This document shows positions 47,671 through 57,400 of a DNA stretch of 64,000 nucleotides, one piece after another. Both the position numbers and the translations under genes were made by a program. This stretch comes from an archaeon. GTDB taxonomy: Archaea > Thermoproteota > Nitrososphaeria > Nitrososphaerales > UBA183. A model generated the notes under the pieces. The model saw only the letters and a list, made by a program, of their open reading frames with translations. It did not search any database and was not told the DNA's origin. Position 1 is the stretch's first letter. Every line of letters starts with the position of its first letter. The stretch covers positions 62,001-126,000 of the forward strand of contig JAKASI010000003.1 in assembly GCA_021828185.1 (NCBI GenBank), in the 5' to 3' direction.

Positions 47671-49974
47671 CTACTCGCACTTGGAGTACCCGCACGCGCT
47701 GCAGTGGTAGCAACCGTTCTCAAACACGAGGGTGTTCTCGTGGCAGTCTGGGCAGGTACCGCCGATCTTCTTCTCGCTGTCCTGATGAGGGAACCCCGCC
47801 TCCTTCACCACATGGTTCAGGGTCAGCAGTTCCAGGGCTTTGGCTATGGCGTCGGGGATCGACTGGAGTTGGGTCCCCTCGTCCCAGGACACATACTTCC
47901 CCTTGATCCCCTTCAGGGTGCCGATCACGTTCTTGATGTCCCCGCCATGCTGAAGGTACAGGCTGATGAGCCTCCCCAGGGCCGCCGCGTCCGCGTTCTC
48001 ATCCGCGCCCGACTTGCCCAGTGTCACGAAGACCTCCTTGATCTGCCCCTCCACCAGATTGGCCGTGAGGTAGATGCTCCCCTGCGGGAGTTTCAGCTTG
48101 AGGGTCCTCCCCTCCATAACCTTGGGCCTCTCGAACGAGGCGGGTGCCCTGGGTGCCTCTACCTTCTTCGCTGCCTTCTCGGTCTCGAGGATCCCCTCCC
48201 TGCTCCCTTCCCTGTAGACTGTGATGCCTTTGCACCCCAGCTTCCAGGCGAGCATGTAGATCCTCTCGACCTCCTCCGAAGTTATGTCCTCCGGGAGGTT
48301 GACCGTGCTCGAGATGGCGGTGTCGATGTGCTTCTGGATGATCGCCTGCATCTTCACCCTCATCTCAGGCTGGATCTGGTGCGCGGTGACGAAGTAGTTC
48401 GGGAGCTGCTTCTCGTCTCCCGCCCCTGTCGCCGCCATGTACTCCTTCACGAGAGGGTGGAAGACCTTGAACTCCCCTTCGCTCAGGGACTTGCTCCTCC
48501 TCGTGTAGACGAGCGCGAAGACTGGCTCGACCCCGCTGCTTGTGCCTGCCAGTATCGACCCCGAGCCGACAGGCGGGATCGTCGTCACTGCGGCGTTCCT
48601 GATCCCCTGCGCCCTGATCTTCTCCTTCACCTTCCCGTCGAGCCTCGAGATGAAGGGCTGCGCCAGGTGCTTGTCCGCGTCGAAGGCTGGGAACGACCCC
48701 TTCTCCTTTGCCAGCTCCGTAGAGTAGTCGTAGAAGACGTTCTTGATCCTCTCGAAGAGGTGGTCGACGAACTCGATGGTCGAGTCGTCGTCGTACTTCA
48801 GCCCGAGCTTGATTAGCATGTCCCCGAGCCCGGTGATCCCTACCCCGATCCTCCTGCTGTGGAGAGACGCCTGCTTCTGCTGCGGGAGCGGGTGCCTCTC
48901 GGCGTTGTAGTCGAGGACGTTGTCGAGGAACCTCACCCCGTACTGGGCCGCCCTGGTGAGCGAGTCCCAGTCGATGTTGGCGCGGTCGGTGAAGGAGTCC
49001 TTGACGAAGGCGCTGAGGTTGACCGAGCCTAGGCAGCAGCACCCGTAGCTCTCCAAGGTCTGCTCGCTGCAGGGGTTGACCCCCTGCACCTCCATGCCGT
49101 TATACTCGGTGGTGGAGTCCCGCTTGATCGTGTCCCAGAAGAGGACCCCAGGTTCCGCCGACAGCCAGGCCCCCTTCACCAGAGACTTCCAGACGTCCCT
49201 CGCCCTGACGGTCCGGTTGACCTCGACCTTCTCATTCTTGAAGTGGAGGAGGAAGTCTCCGTCGGTCTCGACCGCTCTCATGAAGTCGTCCGAGATCTTC
49301 ACGGAGATGTTGGCATAGTTCACCCGCCTCAGGTCTCTCTTGACCGTGATGAAGTCCATCACGTCCGGGTGGTCCACCCTGATGGTGATCATGAGAGCGC
49401 CCCTCCTCCCTGCCTGCCCGATGGTGCCGGTGGTGGTCGAAAGGAGCTCCATGAAAGAGACCGCGCCGGAGCTGTAGATCGCCGAGTTGTTCACCGGCGC
49501 CCCCCTGGGCCTCAGGACGGAGATGTCGGTCCCGACCCCCCCGCCGAAGCTGTATGTCCTGGCAGCTTCCTTGCACCAGTCGAATATCGCTTCAATCGAG
49601 TCTTCTCTTATCTTGAAGAAGTAGCAGTTGAGGAGGGTAGACTTCCTCGTCTGCCCGGCCCCGAAGAGGATCCTCCCGCCGGGGACAAACCTGTAGTTCT
49701 CAAGCAGCCAGTAGAACCTCGAGGCCCACTCCTTCCGCCTTTCATCATCCTTCTCGGGCGAGGCCAGCTCCCTCGCCACCCTGCGCCACATGTCCTCCGG
49801 GCGCTTCTCAACCTGCCTCCCGTCGGCATCCCTCAGCGCGTACTTCTCATAGAAAACCCTGGCGCGCAGTTCATCCCCTCCGAATGCCGCCATCGTCTCT
49901 GCCGGAAGCTTGACTTCCTTGCCCTTGTCTCCTACGTCCGGAGAATCGCGTGGCTGTTCAACTATTGACGTCAT
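47671..49974 (-). CDS. nrdJ: Ribonucleotide reductase, class II (adenosylcobalamin-dependent)
   Basis: The protein has 767 aa. The catalytic barrel shows the substrate-binding GGRILFGAG and CYFFKI (one redox Cys), the NPCSEQTLESYGCCCLGSVN block with the thiyl-radical Cys and catalytic Asn/Glu, and PPVGSGSILAGTSSGVEP for the phosphate site. The C-terminus carries a zinc-ribbon-like CPDC...CYHCSACGYSKCE, with Cys able to re-reduce the active site, as in class II enzymes. There is no ATP cone in this protein. TATA box AAATATATAG (50003-50013, minus) lies about 30 bp upstream. Confidence 0.93.
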   Translation of the reverse strand: MTSIVEQPRDSPDVGDKGKEVKLPAETMAAFGGDELRARVFYEKYALRDADGRQVEKRPEDMWRRVARELASPEKDDERRKEWASRFYWLLENYRFVPGGRILFGAGQTRKSTLLNCYFFKIREDSIEAIFDWCKEAARTYSFGGGVGTDISVLRPRGAPVNNSAIYSSGAVSFMELLSTTTGTIGQAGRRGALMITIRVDHPDVMDFITVKRDLRRVNYANISVKISDDFMRAVETDGDFLLHFKNEKVEVNRTVRARDVWKSLVKGAWLSAEPGVLFWDTIKRDSTTEYNGMEVQGVNPCSEQTLESYGCCCLGSVNLSAFVKDSFTDRANIDWDSLTRAAQYGVRFLDNVLDYNAERHPLPQQKQASLHSRRIGVGITGLGDMLIKLGLKYDDDSTIEFVDHLFERIKNVFYDYSTELAKEKGSFPAFDADKHLAQPFISRLDGKVKEKIRAQGIRNAAVTTIPPVGSGSILAGTSSGVEPVFALVYTRRSKSLSEGEFKVFHPLVKEYMAATGAGDEKQLPNYFVTAHQIQPEMRVKMQAIIQKHIDTAISSTVNLPEDITSEEVERIYMLAWKLGCKGITVYREGSREGILETEKAAKKVEAPRAPASFERPKVMEGRTLKLKLPQGSIYLTANLVEGQIKEVFVTLGKSGADENADAAALGRLISLYLQHGGDIKNVIGTLKGIKGKYVSWDEGTQLQSIPDAIAKALELLTLNHVVKEAGFPHQDSEKKIGGTCPDCHENTLVFENGCYHCSACGYSKCE

Positions 49975-50002
49975 AACTGTAGCCTTGACCCCATCGCCCT
50001 AG

Positions 50003-50013
50003 CTATATATTTC
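50003..50013 (-). promoter_or_regulatory. TATA box of nrdJ
   Basis: The minus strand reads AAATATATAGC about 30 bp upstream of the ATG at 49974. It is one of the clearest TATA boxes in the window. Confidence 0.6.
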
Positions 50014-50127
50014 AGCGCCGGCCGAATTTCAGTCAACCTTCACGATGCAACCATGTTCAACGGGGCGCCGCATGAGACGTCGCGCAGTGAACTGTTCTTG
50101 ACCAAAAGTAAAGCCGATTCGCGGACG

Positions 50128-52215
50128 CTAGGCTGCCGTCGAATATTGCGTCATCGCGACTGACTTGCACCTTGGGCACCTCTGCGAGTTAAGCGGGAGC
50201 TTCGCGCCGCAGTTCCTGCAGACAGAGGTCGTCCTGTCCACCTTGAAGTACGGGAGCTTCGGAGTGGCGTTGAGTATCATGTTGTAGACCCCTCTCACAT
50301 CTTCGGCCGAGCCGTCCAGGGTAACTGAAAGGCCCCCACGCAGCCCCCCCGAGAGCTTCGCGATGTAGTTCATCTTCTCCGCATTCTCGAGGTCCGCCAG
50401 GACCAGCCGGGGTGCCTGCGTGTAGGCCCCCTTCATCAGCTGCTGGAGGGTGGCCTTTCCGTACTTCTCAGAGTCCAAGGTCGCCATCCTCAGGGCTCCG
50501 TCCAGGTCGACCATGGCCACTCCGAGCCGGTCAATCTTGGTGGATTTGTCATCGGCCACCTGGGTAGCGGTCCCCACTATCTTTTCCGCCAGTTCAAAGC
50601 GGGAGGTGGTGGTGGGGTCCCGGATGAGGCTTGCCAGCGTCTCATCGAGGCCAACCAGGTTCATGATGAGGGGCATCGTCTCCGAGGTCACGGCGTCCGA
50701 CCCCGACGCCAGTGACGGGAGGAGCCCTCGCTTCAGAGTCCTCTCGATCAGCCTCCTCCTGGTCGAAAGGGCGTCAGAAGCCACCCCTATGAGAAGAGCC
50801 AGCTTCGCCCTGAAGTAGGTCTCGTCCTGGTTCGAGTCGTAGGCAAGCCTCGGAAGGTTGAGGCTGAGGCCATGAAGGACGCTTATGTTGTCAGCCTGGT
50901 CCTCCTGGGATAGGATGTTGGTGTCGAGGCCGAGGAAGCTCCTCCTTTGGTCAGGCGAGAAGAACGCGATCCTGCCGCCGTTGAAGATTATCGATGCGGC
51001 ATCCTTCAGGGTCTTGGTCTCGTCCACCCTGTTGGGCTTTGCGAGGAGGAGCCTCACGTCCGGCCTCGGCGTCTCTTCTACGTAACTCCTGTATGCTCCG
51101 AGGGAGGCATCGAGTATCTTGTCCATGACCTCTCTCCCGACGTCGTCGTGCCTGTAGGGGTTCAGGTCGATGCTGATGGCTGGCCCCGCGGCGCCAGCGA
51201 CCGGGGAACCCACTGTCTCGAAGAACCTCAGCAGGAGCGACTCCAGTTCCCTCTTCCCCCTGGACTTGCAGTAGGGGCCGAGGAACTGCAGGAAGTTCCT
51301 GAGCGTTACCTCATCCGAGGCCTCACGGGAAAGCATCGACGCCATGCTGAGGACTATGTTCAGCGCCCTCTCGGCGTTCTCAGGGCTGGGGATCATCGAA
51401 GTGTTGGGGATCTTGCCCCTGGGGTTGAGCCCAGCTCTCCTCATGGAGAGCAGGTCTACGAAGACCGCGTCCGGAGTCAAGCCCCAGGACCCCGCGTTGG
51501 TGATATGGATGTCCCCCGAAAGATGGGCGTCGGCCACGTCCCTCGGCAGCTGCTCCAAGAGCAGGTACTCGGAGAACACCTGCTTCCCGGTCTGATGGAT
51601 GAGGGACTCCACGTTCCCGCCGTCGTCCCCAGCCTTGCCGAGGAGCTGGGTGACGTCGTAGATGGGCATCCCCAGCCTCGTCAACTTGTGCCGGTATTCT
51701 TCCATGCTGTGCTCGACCAGAAGAGCGTTCACGATCTCGCGTATGAGCGGAGCGGTGAGATACTGGGTCTGGAACTTGTACAGCCTCGACTCCGTCTCGC
51801 TGGTGATCTTCTGGGCAAGTTCCACCGGCATCCCGGCCTCCTTCACGAGGGACTGGAGGATCTTGTTGGCGTTGAACTCCTCCATGGTCTGATGGGACGT
51901 CCTCACGTACAGCTTGCCGCTCTCGACCAGCGACTGCTCCTCGATCTGGCGGGTCAGGTTCAGTACCAGCCGCCCGAGGTTGGTGACCGTGTACTTCCTC
52001 TCCTGCCTGTTCAGCTGGATCAGGAGCTGCTTCACCAGCTTCCTGAGGTGGTAGGCAAACTTGCCAGACTCCTTCTTCGATTTGAACCCGGCCAGGGTCT
52101 TCAGGGCGCTGTAGGTCAGTGGCCCCTTGATGTTCAGGATGCGGAGAATCTCCAGCCTCTGCGGAGATGCAATTACACTGTAGATTGTCTTTACTCTCCG
52201 CGGAGCAGCCTGCAA
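50128..52215 (-). CDS. ArsR-HTH / ATP-cone / NrdD-like protein lacking a glycyl radical site
   Basis: The protein has 695 aa. Residues about 1-95 form an ArsR-type winged helix (SVIASPQRLEILRILNIKGP, SGKFAYHLRKLVKQLLI). Residues about 100-190 are an ATP-cone (RTSHQTMEEFNANKILQSLV, with TAPLIREIVNALLVE). The rest resembles the class III RNR (NrdD) barrel (SEYLLLEQLPRDVADAHLSG, DIHITNAGSWGLTPD). The C-terminus has a zinc site CRNCGAK...CPRCKS but no RxxGY glycyl-radical loop. It is therefore unlikely to be a reductase; a nucleotide-sensing regulator for the neighbouring nrdJ is plausible. The start is TTG 52215; GTTAAGTATC lies about 27 bp upstream. Confidence 0.85.
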   Translation of the reverse strand: MQAAPRRVKTIYSVIASPQRLEILRILNIKGPLTYSALKTLAGFKSKKESGKFAYHLRKLVKQLLIQLNRQERKYTVTNLGRLVLNLTRQIEEQSLVESGKLYVRTSHQTMEEFNANKILQSLVKEAGMPVELAQKITSETESRLYKFQTQYLTAPLIREIVNALLVEHSMEEYRHKLTRLGMPIYDVTQLLGKAGDDGGNVESLIHQTGKQVFSEYLLLEQLPRDVADAHLSGDIHITNAGSWGLTPDAVFVDLLSMRRAGLNPRGKIPNTSMIPSPENAERALNIVLSMASMLSREASDEVTLRNFLQFLGPYCKSRGKRELESLLLRFFETVGSPVAGAAGPAISIDLNPYRHDDVGREVMDKILDASLGAYRSYVEETPRPDVRLLLAKPNRVDETKTLKDAASIIFNGGRIAFFSPDQRRSFLGLDTNILSQEDQADNISVLHGLSLNLPRLAYDSNQDETYFRAKLALLIGVASDALSTRRRLIERTLKRGLLPSLASGSDAVTSETMPLIMNLVGLDETLASLIRDPTTTSRFELAEKIVGTATQVADDKSTKIDRLGVAMVDLDGALRMATLDSEKYGKATLQQLMKGAYTQAPRLVLADLENAEKMNYIAKLSGGLRGGLSVTLDGSAEDVRGVYNMILNATPKLPYFKVDRTTSVCRNCGAKLPLNSQRCPRCKSVAMTQYSTAA

Positions 52216-52282
52216 CCCGCCGGAGACGTCGCTGTCAAAGATACTTAACGCTATGCGAATCCGAATTCAGCAAGGAGAATGG

Positions 52283-52305
52283 GATGGGGTCGCCCGGATT
52301 TGAAC
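52283..52305 (-). repeat. 23-bp copy of the tRNA-Pro 3' end (att-like)
   Basis: On the minus strand GTTCAAATCCGGGCGACCCC followed by ATC is identical to 16134-16156, the 3' part of tRNA-Pro plus 2 bp of flank. The 5' side does not pair as a T-stem and no partner acceptor strand is found, so it is not a tRNA gene. It fits an integrase attachment scar. Confidence 0.6.
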
Positions 52306-52367
52306 TCGTTTGGGTTCACAATGAATTGGCATAACGCTCCATTTACGCGACTTCTGGGCATCAAAGA

Positions 52368-52426
52368 GCGGGGTCGGCCGGATACAACCCAGCGGGAACT
52401 GGCGGGGTCAATGATGGGGCGGAGGG
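52368..52426 (-). repeat. Partial third copy of the A/B repeat
   Basis: The minus strand contains CTCCGCCCCATCA, then CCCCGCCAG and ATCCGGCCGACCCCGC, all of which align with the 3' half of copies A (36511-36593) and B (38071-38154), although the spacing between them differs. Confidence 0.45.
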
Positions 52427-52624
52427 TCCTGTGTGCACTAGGGTCCGCCTTGTTCTGGGAAGCATCTTCAACTTACCCGGTTAGTAATGTGCTGGCGGGT
52501 ATAAATCCACCACTCAATTGTGTGCTTCCGAAGTTTGCCTGAAGGACGCAGCTCAATTGATGGTTTGAAGGGCATCCCCCACTGGATGTCCTCGGTGTCG
52601 CTGCCTATCGGCTCCGCTGAGAAG

Positions 52625-52662
52625 CCTCCCCTCGCTACCCTTGTTTTAGTGAAATTCGTCTG
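52625..52662 (+). repeat. Copy of the tRNA-iMet 3' end plus downstream flank
   Basis: CCTCCCCTCGCTACC followed by a diverged spacer and TAGTGAAATTCGTCTG matches the reverse complement of 38206-38243 at 34 of 38 positions. The match covers the T-stem 3' strand and acceptor 3' strand of initiator tRNA and about 23 bp beyond. It is again the pattern left by integration into a tRNA 3' end. Confidence 0.55.
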
Positions 52663-52955
52663 AATCCCAATCCTCAAGCGGAATCTGAACGGGAAGACCA
52701 TTCTGTTTCACGGTCCCTACCCCCCAAGTGGTCCATCGGATGGTTTGGCACTAGGTTCTTGGGCTCTGTCTCGGGGCGGAGAGCCAAACCGCGAGTAGGA
52801 TAGCACCCATGGGTGCGCTTTGCTTCGGGGATGAGTCGCTGTCGCAACGTTACGGAATCCCTCCCCCCGCATTCAAGGTCACGGTAGAAACCCACTGTTC
52901 CCAGAGTTCCGTCCGCTCCCTACGATGACTTGCGTAAAGAGCGGACAAACCCTAG

Positions 52956-54287
52956 CTAAGAGATTATGTCGATGACGCCGAAGGACAGGTCCCCTACGTA
53001 TACCTCGCCGCTCGAGGCTGCAAACGCGATGCTGTAAGTCGGAATGTTCGTCGCTATCGTTCCGACTAGGGTGAAACTATTGCTAAAGACGAGGACTTCC
53101 TCGGGCTCCAAACCGATGGTCACGTAGAGAAGCCCGTCCTTGGAGTCGTAGGCGACCCCCACCATCATCGAGGGAGGGATGCCAGACGCGGTCTTGGGAA
53201 GATTGATCGTCTGGACCACCGCGTTGCTCTGAGCGTCGATCACTGAGATATTACCCTCGCACGCGACAAATATCTCCTGGTTCGGTCCGCCTGGCGAATT
53301 GACGGCGAAGGTGCTCCACTCAGACGGGTCCCCAATGGGAATCACTTTGAGGATTGTGTCCGTCCCAGGCTGGATGACCGTGACGTTCCCCAGGACGTTC
53401 CCGTAGGCTGACGTGTCACTCGTGATGTACAGAAGCTGGTTTGCTGAATCGTACATCATGTTGCCGAATACCATGTAATGAGGCAACACCAAGGTGCCCG
53501 CAGCTGTCTGAGTGGATGGGTCGATGGTCACCAGGTAGTCATTGCCCTGGAAGTCGCAGCAGTAGCCCGTGTACAAGACGTTGGCGTTGGAATCATAGGC
53601 GATGCCACTGGCCGTGCATTCGGAAAAGTAGTAGCTGCCGCACCCCTTGCCTGGGGGGGTAAAGTTTGGAAGCGCGGTGTTGGTGTTGGCATCGATGACC
53701 GTGATGTTGGCCGCGGCCGTAGACGGGGCGGTGCCATAGATGTATCCGTTGCTGGAGTCAAAGGTCATCTGGGTGGGAGCGGCTCCGTCGGCCAACTGGA
53801 TATCGGCGACGACCCTGTTCGTGGTCGTGCTGACGACGAGGACGATGTCAGGGTCGAGGGGGTTCGCGGAGGAGTTCAACCCTGAGACGTATAGGTTCTC
53901 GTTGCTCGGATCGTATATCGTGTCCAGGATTGCAATGGTGGAATAGTTGCCCGTGAAGGTCGCGTCGGAGATCTCAGGGGCTCCTGCCTTCAGGGTGTTG
54001 TTGTATAGGATCAGTGACGAAACGACGCTCCCATATGGGCCATTAGACTGCGAGTTCGTGGAGCTCGAAACGGTCGAGCTGTAGGCCGTGGACGAGGAGG
54101 AGGACGAAGTAGACCCAATCGATGACTGGGCCCCTGTGCTGCTCGTTCCTGCCGTCGTCGTCGCCGAGCTCGGAGTGCCAGTGCCATGATTGGCAAACAG
54201 CATGAAGTATGTGAGAGCGCCCGCTCCTGCGACGAGGATTACCAGAATCAGGGCAATCACGGCCGCAGCCAAGCCGACGCGCGACAT
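52956..54287 (-). CDS. Membrane-anchored YVTN-type beta-propeller surface protein
   Basis: The protein has 443 aa. An N-terminal anchor (about residues 5-32) is followed by a Ser/Thr-rich stalk (about 36-84). Repeated blades follow: YDPSNENLYVSGLNSS, FDSSNGYIYGTAPST, YDSNANVLYTGYCC, YDSANQLLYITSDTS, YDSKDGLLYVTIGLE. These are the YVTN/40-residue repeats of archaeal surface propellers. Probably a ligand-binding or adhesive S-layer-associated protein. It neighbours a giant relative upstream on the same strand. Confidence 0.85.
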   Translation of the reverse strand: MSRVGLAAAVIALILVILVAGAGALTYFMLFANHGTGTPSSATTTAGTSSTGAQSSIGSTSSSSSSTAYSSTVSSSTNSQSNGPYGSVVSSLILYNNTLKAGAPEISDATFTGNYSTIAILDTIYDPSNENLYVSGLNSSANPLDPDIVLVVSTTTNRVVADIQLADGAAPTQMTFDSSNGYIYGTAPSTAAANITVIDANTNTALPNFTPPGKGCGSYYFSECTASGIAYDSNANVLYTGYCCDFQGNDYLVTIDPSTQTAAGTLVLPHYMVFGNMMYDSANQLLYITSDTSAYGNVLGNVTVIQPGTDTILKVIPIGDPSEWSTFAVNSPGGPNQEIFVACEGNISVIDAQSNAVVQTINLPKTASGIPPSMMVGVAYDSKDGLLYVTIGLEPEEVLVFSNSFTLVGTIATNIPTYSIAFAASSGEVYVGDLSFGVIDIIS

Positions 54288-54420
54288 TTAGTGCTGCCAT
54301 CCTCCTGACCGGGTGAAGCATGCTGAATCTGGTCTTCCATAGACGGTTGCTCGCTCGCGGCACCGTGAGGTTGGCGGGAGCTCATTCCAATCTGGCGCGT
54401 TCACGAGCACATGCCTCATT

Positions 54421-57400
54421 CTATCCCGCCTCTTGGATCCTACCCCTAGGTGAGGTCCTTCTCCGCACCAGGACAAAGATTCCTGCGACCAAAGCCACGA
54501 CCAAAGCCACCGCCAAAGCACCCGCCAGGATATAGGTCAGGGGGACTCCCCCTGAAGGCGAAGTCGTGCCGGTTCGCGAAATAGTCGTGGTGTTAACCGA
54601 CGTGGGGGCGAAGGCGACGGATACTTGCGCATTGCTCCCGTCTATGGTAACTTTCCCGGCTGCAGGCGAAGCAGCGTAGCCCGACCCTGGTTCGACGGAG
54701 TACGGATAGGTCCCATTGCCCGGGGTGCTGAAGACGACCCGGTTCGACGTCGACGACACTGTCGACCCGTTGAAATCCACCGCCCAGGACCCTCCTGAAG
54801 AGAGCCCCGACTCTGCGAACGTTACGGTGTAGCCGGCGGCCGGCAGTATGCCCTCGGCGGCACCGCCTGGAACACCGAGCGCCTGCACCTCTACAGTGAA
54901 AGGCGTGAGTTTCTCCGAGAAGTAAGAAACGTTCGATGAAAACAGGGTAGAGTTCACCGCATGCATTTGATAGACCGTGTTGTTGAGAGTTAATGTCGCT
55001 GCCGAGGCCGTCACTTTGGTCCCGTTACTGAGGTAAGGCGTCATCAATACTGTGTAGTTCCCGCCGACACCCTCTGTGGTGATCCTAGGCTCTAAAAAGA
55101 TAGGCTGAATCAGCGTTCCGTTTTGTGAATAGTCGATTGCAATCGTCGTCAGAGTGCCCGTTTCGATCTCGCCGGAAAGGGCAGGGTGCACATAGGTGGG
55201 GGCGGTTGGGTAGACATCAACGGTGTACGGAACAGTGGCGTTGTTCGTACCCACGGTCCCCAGGACCAGGGTAAGGTTCTGTTTACCAAGGAAATACGTA
55301 TAGTAGAAATCTTCGCCGCCTACGATGAAACCCGCACTGCTATTATAGACCATGGTGCCCGTCGTCGGATCGTATCCAAGGACCAGCGTCCCGTTGGCAG
55401 CGTAGTAAGAAGGAGCCTCAGAGACGCCGTTTGGGTCCGCGGCGAGGAGAGAGCCCACGGCGGCAACGGCGGTCGTAACGTCCCTAATGACTGTGAGCGT
55501 GTTGCAGGTGCCTTGTATCTTTGATTCGTCTGGGTTCAGGGAAGTGCAGAGAACCAGGTTTACGACGTTGAGGCCGAAATTGAAGAAGTCGGCGAGAGTC
55601 TTGATGACCTCGCCTACCGCCTGGACATCCCAGGCCAAGACCATGCTCCAGAGTTTGATGATGTCCAGCATCAGGGACACCGAGGCGGTTAAGACGGCTA
55701 CTATCGCATTGAATAGCTGGGTGTCCTTCAAGATTAGGACGAAGTCCAGCAGAGTGGCCGCTGCGAGCTGCCCCGATGCGCCGATGTCCGAGATTGCGCC
55801 CAGGGTGATGTCACCGGTGAGGTCGGTGAGATACTTCAGCAGCGCAGACCAGAAGCCAACCGAACCTGTCCCGGTGTTGGAAACAGAGGTTATCCCCTCC
55901 CAACTCAAACTGCAGTTAGTTGGACTCGGCTTGATTAGACAGAGGAGCGCGGGACCAAGGATCCCGGCGATTCCTGAAAGCAGCTTGGCTCCATAGGTGG
56001 CGTAGTCAAGCCCAGAATTCACCTGTCCCACCGGGATACTATCGATATCAACGAGATTGACGCTACCCTCCCCCGGTACTCCGGGGAGCCCCATCACGAG
56101 GCTGAGAACACTGATGGGAAGGTGGACTAGCGTGACTGAGGCCGATAGGTAACCTGAAGGCGCACCTATCCCGAGGTCGTTGATTACGCTCTTGTTGTAC
56201 TCCTGAGCTGAAACGCCGCTCGCTGGGTTGATGGTGTAAATAATCACGCTCTCCGTTTGAGAATTGGCGAAGAGGAGAGGCGCAGCGGCCGGGGCGAGAG
56301 CGCCACCGCTCACCGCCGTGACGACGCCAGCCATTGCCTGCGGAGAGATCGAGACCGTGTTAATGTTGAAGTTGGGGTCATTGGCCCACAAAGGCTCGGG
56401 CTGTGGAACGACGAGCAGGCTCACGAGGCAGTCCGAGACTTCCGCCGAATTTGCCGTGCACTCCCCCGGTGTGACGGTGTAGGCGCCGTTCCGGCCCCCC
56501 AAAGCGACGTTGCCAGTGGCTGTCGCGCAAGGGGTCCCCCAGAGCTTGACGCATTGGGCATCATCGGCGAGCAATCCTACCGGGAGGGAATCGTTGAGTT
56601 GATAGGTCGAGTACGGCAAGTAAAGGGTGTTCTCCACCCCATCCTTTAGGTAGAGAGTGTCCTTATCGAGTGTGGCCCAGATGTTGAATCCGCGGCAAAT
56701 TGACTGTGCGAAGCTGGGAAGTAAGCTGCAGTCGAGGGAGAAGCTAAACGATACAGGAGTGGTCGGGAACACCAGGTAACTTATCCCCCTCCCGGTCCCG
56801 CCGCTAGAAGTCATGGAAGTCCAGGTCATACCCACCGTGGCGGTGCCGTTGTAGAAGCCGATGCCGTCGACGGTGCCCGACCCCATGGTGACGTTGACGA
56901 GGCCGGCCCCGACAGGCCTCTGCATCCCATATCCGTTTATCACTGTCGCGTAGTCGGTGCCGTTGAAGATGACGAACGCGTCTTCAGCCCCTGGCGTGGC
57001 GTCCCACGACAGGTACTTCTGCCAGGCATCCAAGTTCGGTGATGCTGTCATGGGCTCGGTGGTCGCAATGCCCACGGGGTTTCCAGCCACAGCCACCGAC
57101 GGGCAGGATTGGCTGCAACTGTTCAGGTCCGGGGGCTGTATGCTGTTCCCCCCGCCTGATTGGTCTGACGGGACCACAGTTACGCTGTCGGACATCGAGT
57201 TGGCCACGAGAAGGTTGCTGGCTTCGTCGGTGACAAGGCCCATCGGCCCAGCGCCGACTGTTATGGACCCTTGCGATATCAGTCCGCCGAACAGGTAATT
57301 GAAGTAGTCCACAGAGGAACTGTCGTAATCAGAAACGTAAACTGCATCGCCGTAGGCCTCGACCGCCACCCCCGTGGGGTGGAAACTGAGAGGTTGGAAG

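Larger units (their letters stand above)
52216..52955. other. Intergenic region with several tRNA 3'-end copies
   Basis: There is no convincing gene in these 740 bp. The minus-strand frame 52895-52674 (73 codons) has no recognisable domain. The region holds copies of the tRNA-Pro tail (52283-52305), of repeat A/B (52368-52426) and of the tRNA-iMet 3' end with its flank (52625-52662), so it looks like an accumulation of integration scars. Confidence 0.5.

Noticed and set aside
52283..52420. A tRNA gene on the minus strand ending in GTTCAAATCCGGGCGACCCCA
   Set aside because: The 5' T-stem does not pair, no CGACCCC-complementary acceptor strand or anticodon arm is found within a reasonable distance, and allowing a T-arm intron as in tRNA-iMet gives no consistent cloverleaf. 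It is kept as an att-like tail copy.
52674..52895. 73-codon minus-strand frame as a transposase remnant
   Set aside because: The composition looked faintly like the tail of a TnpB protein, but no zinc finger or catalytic motif could be found.
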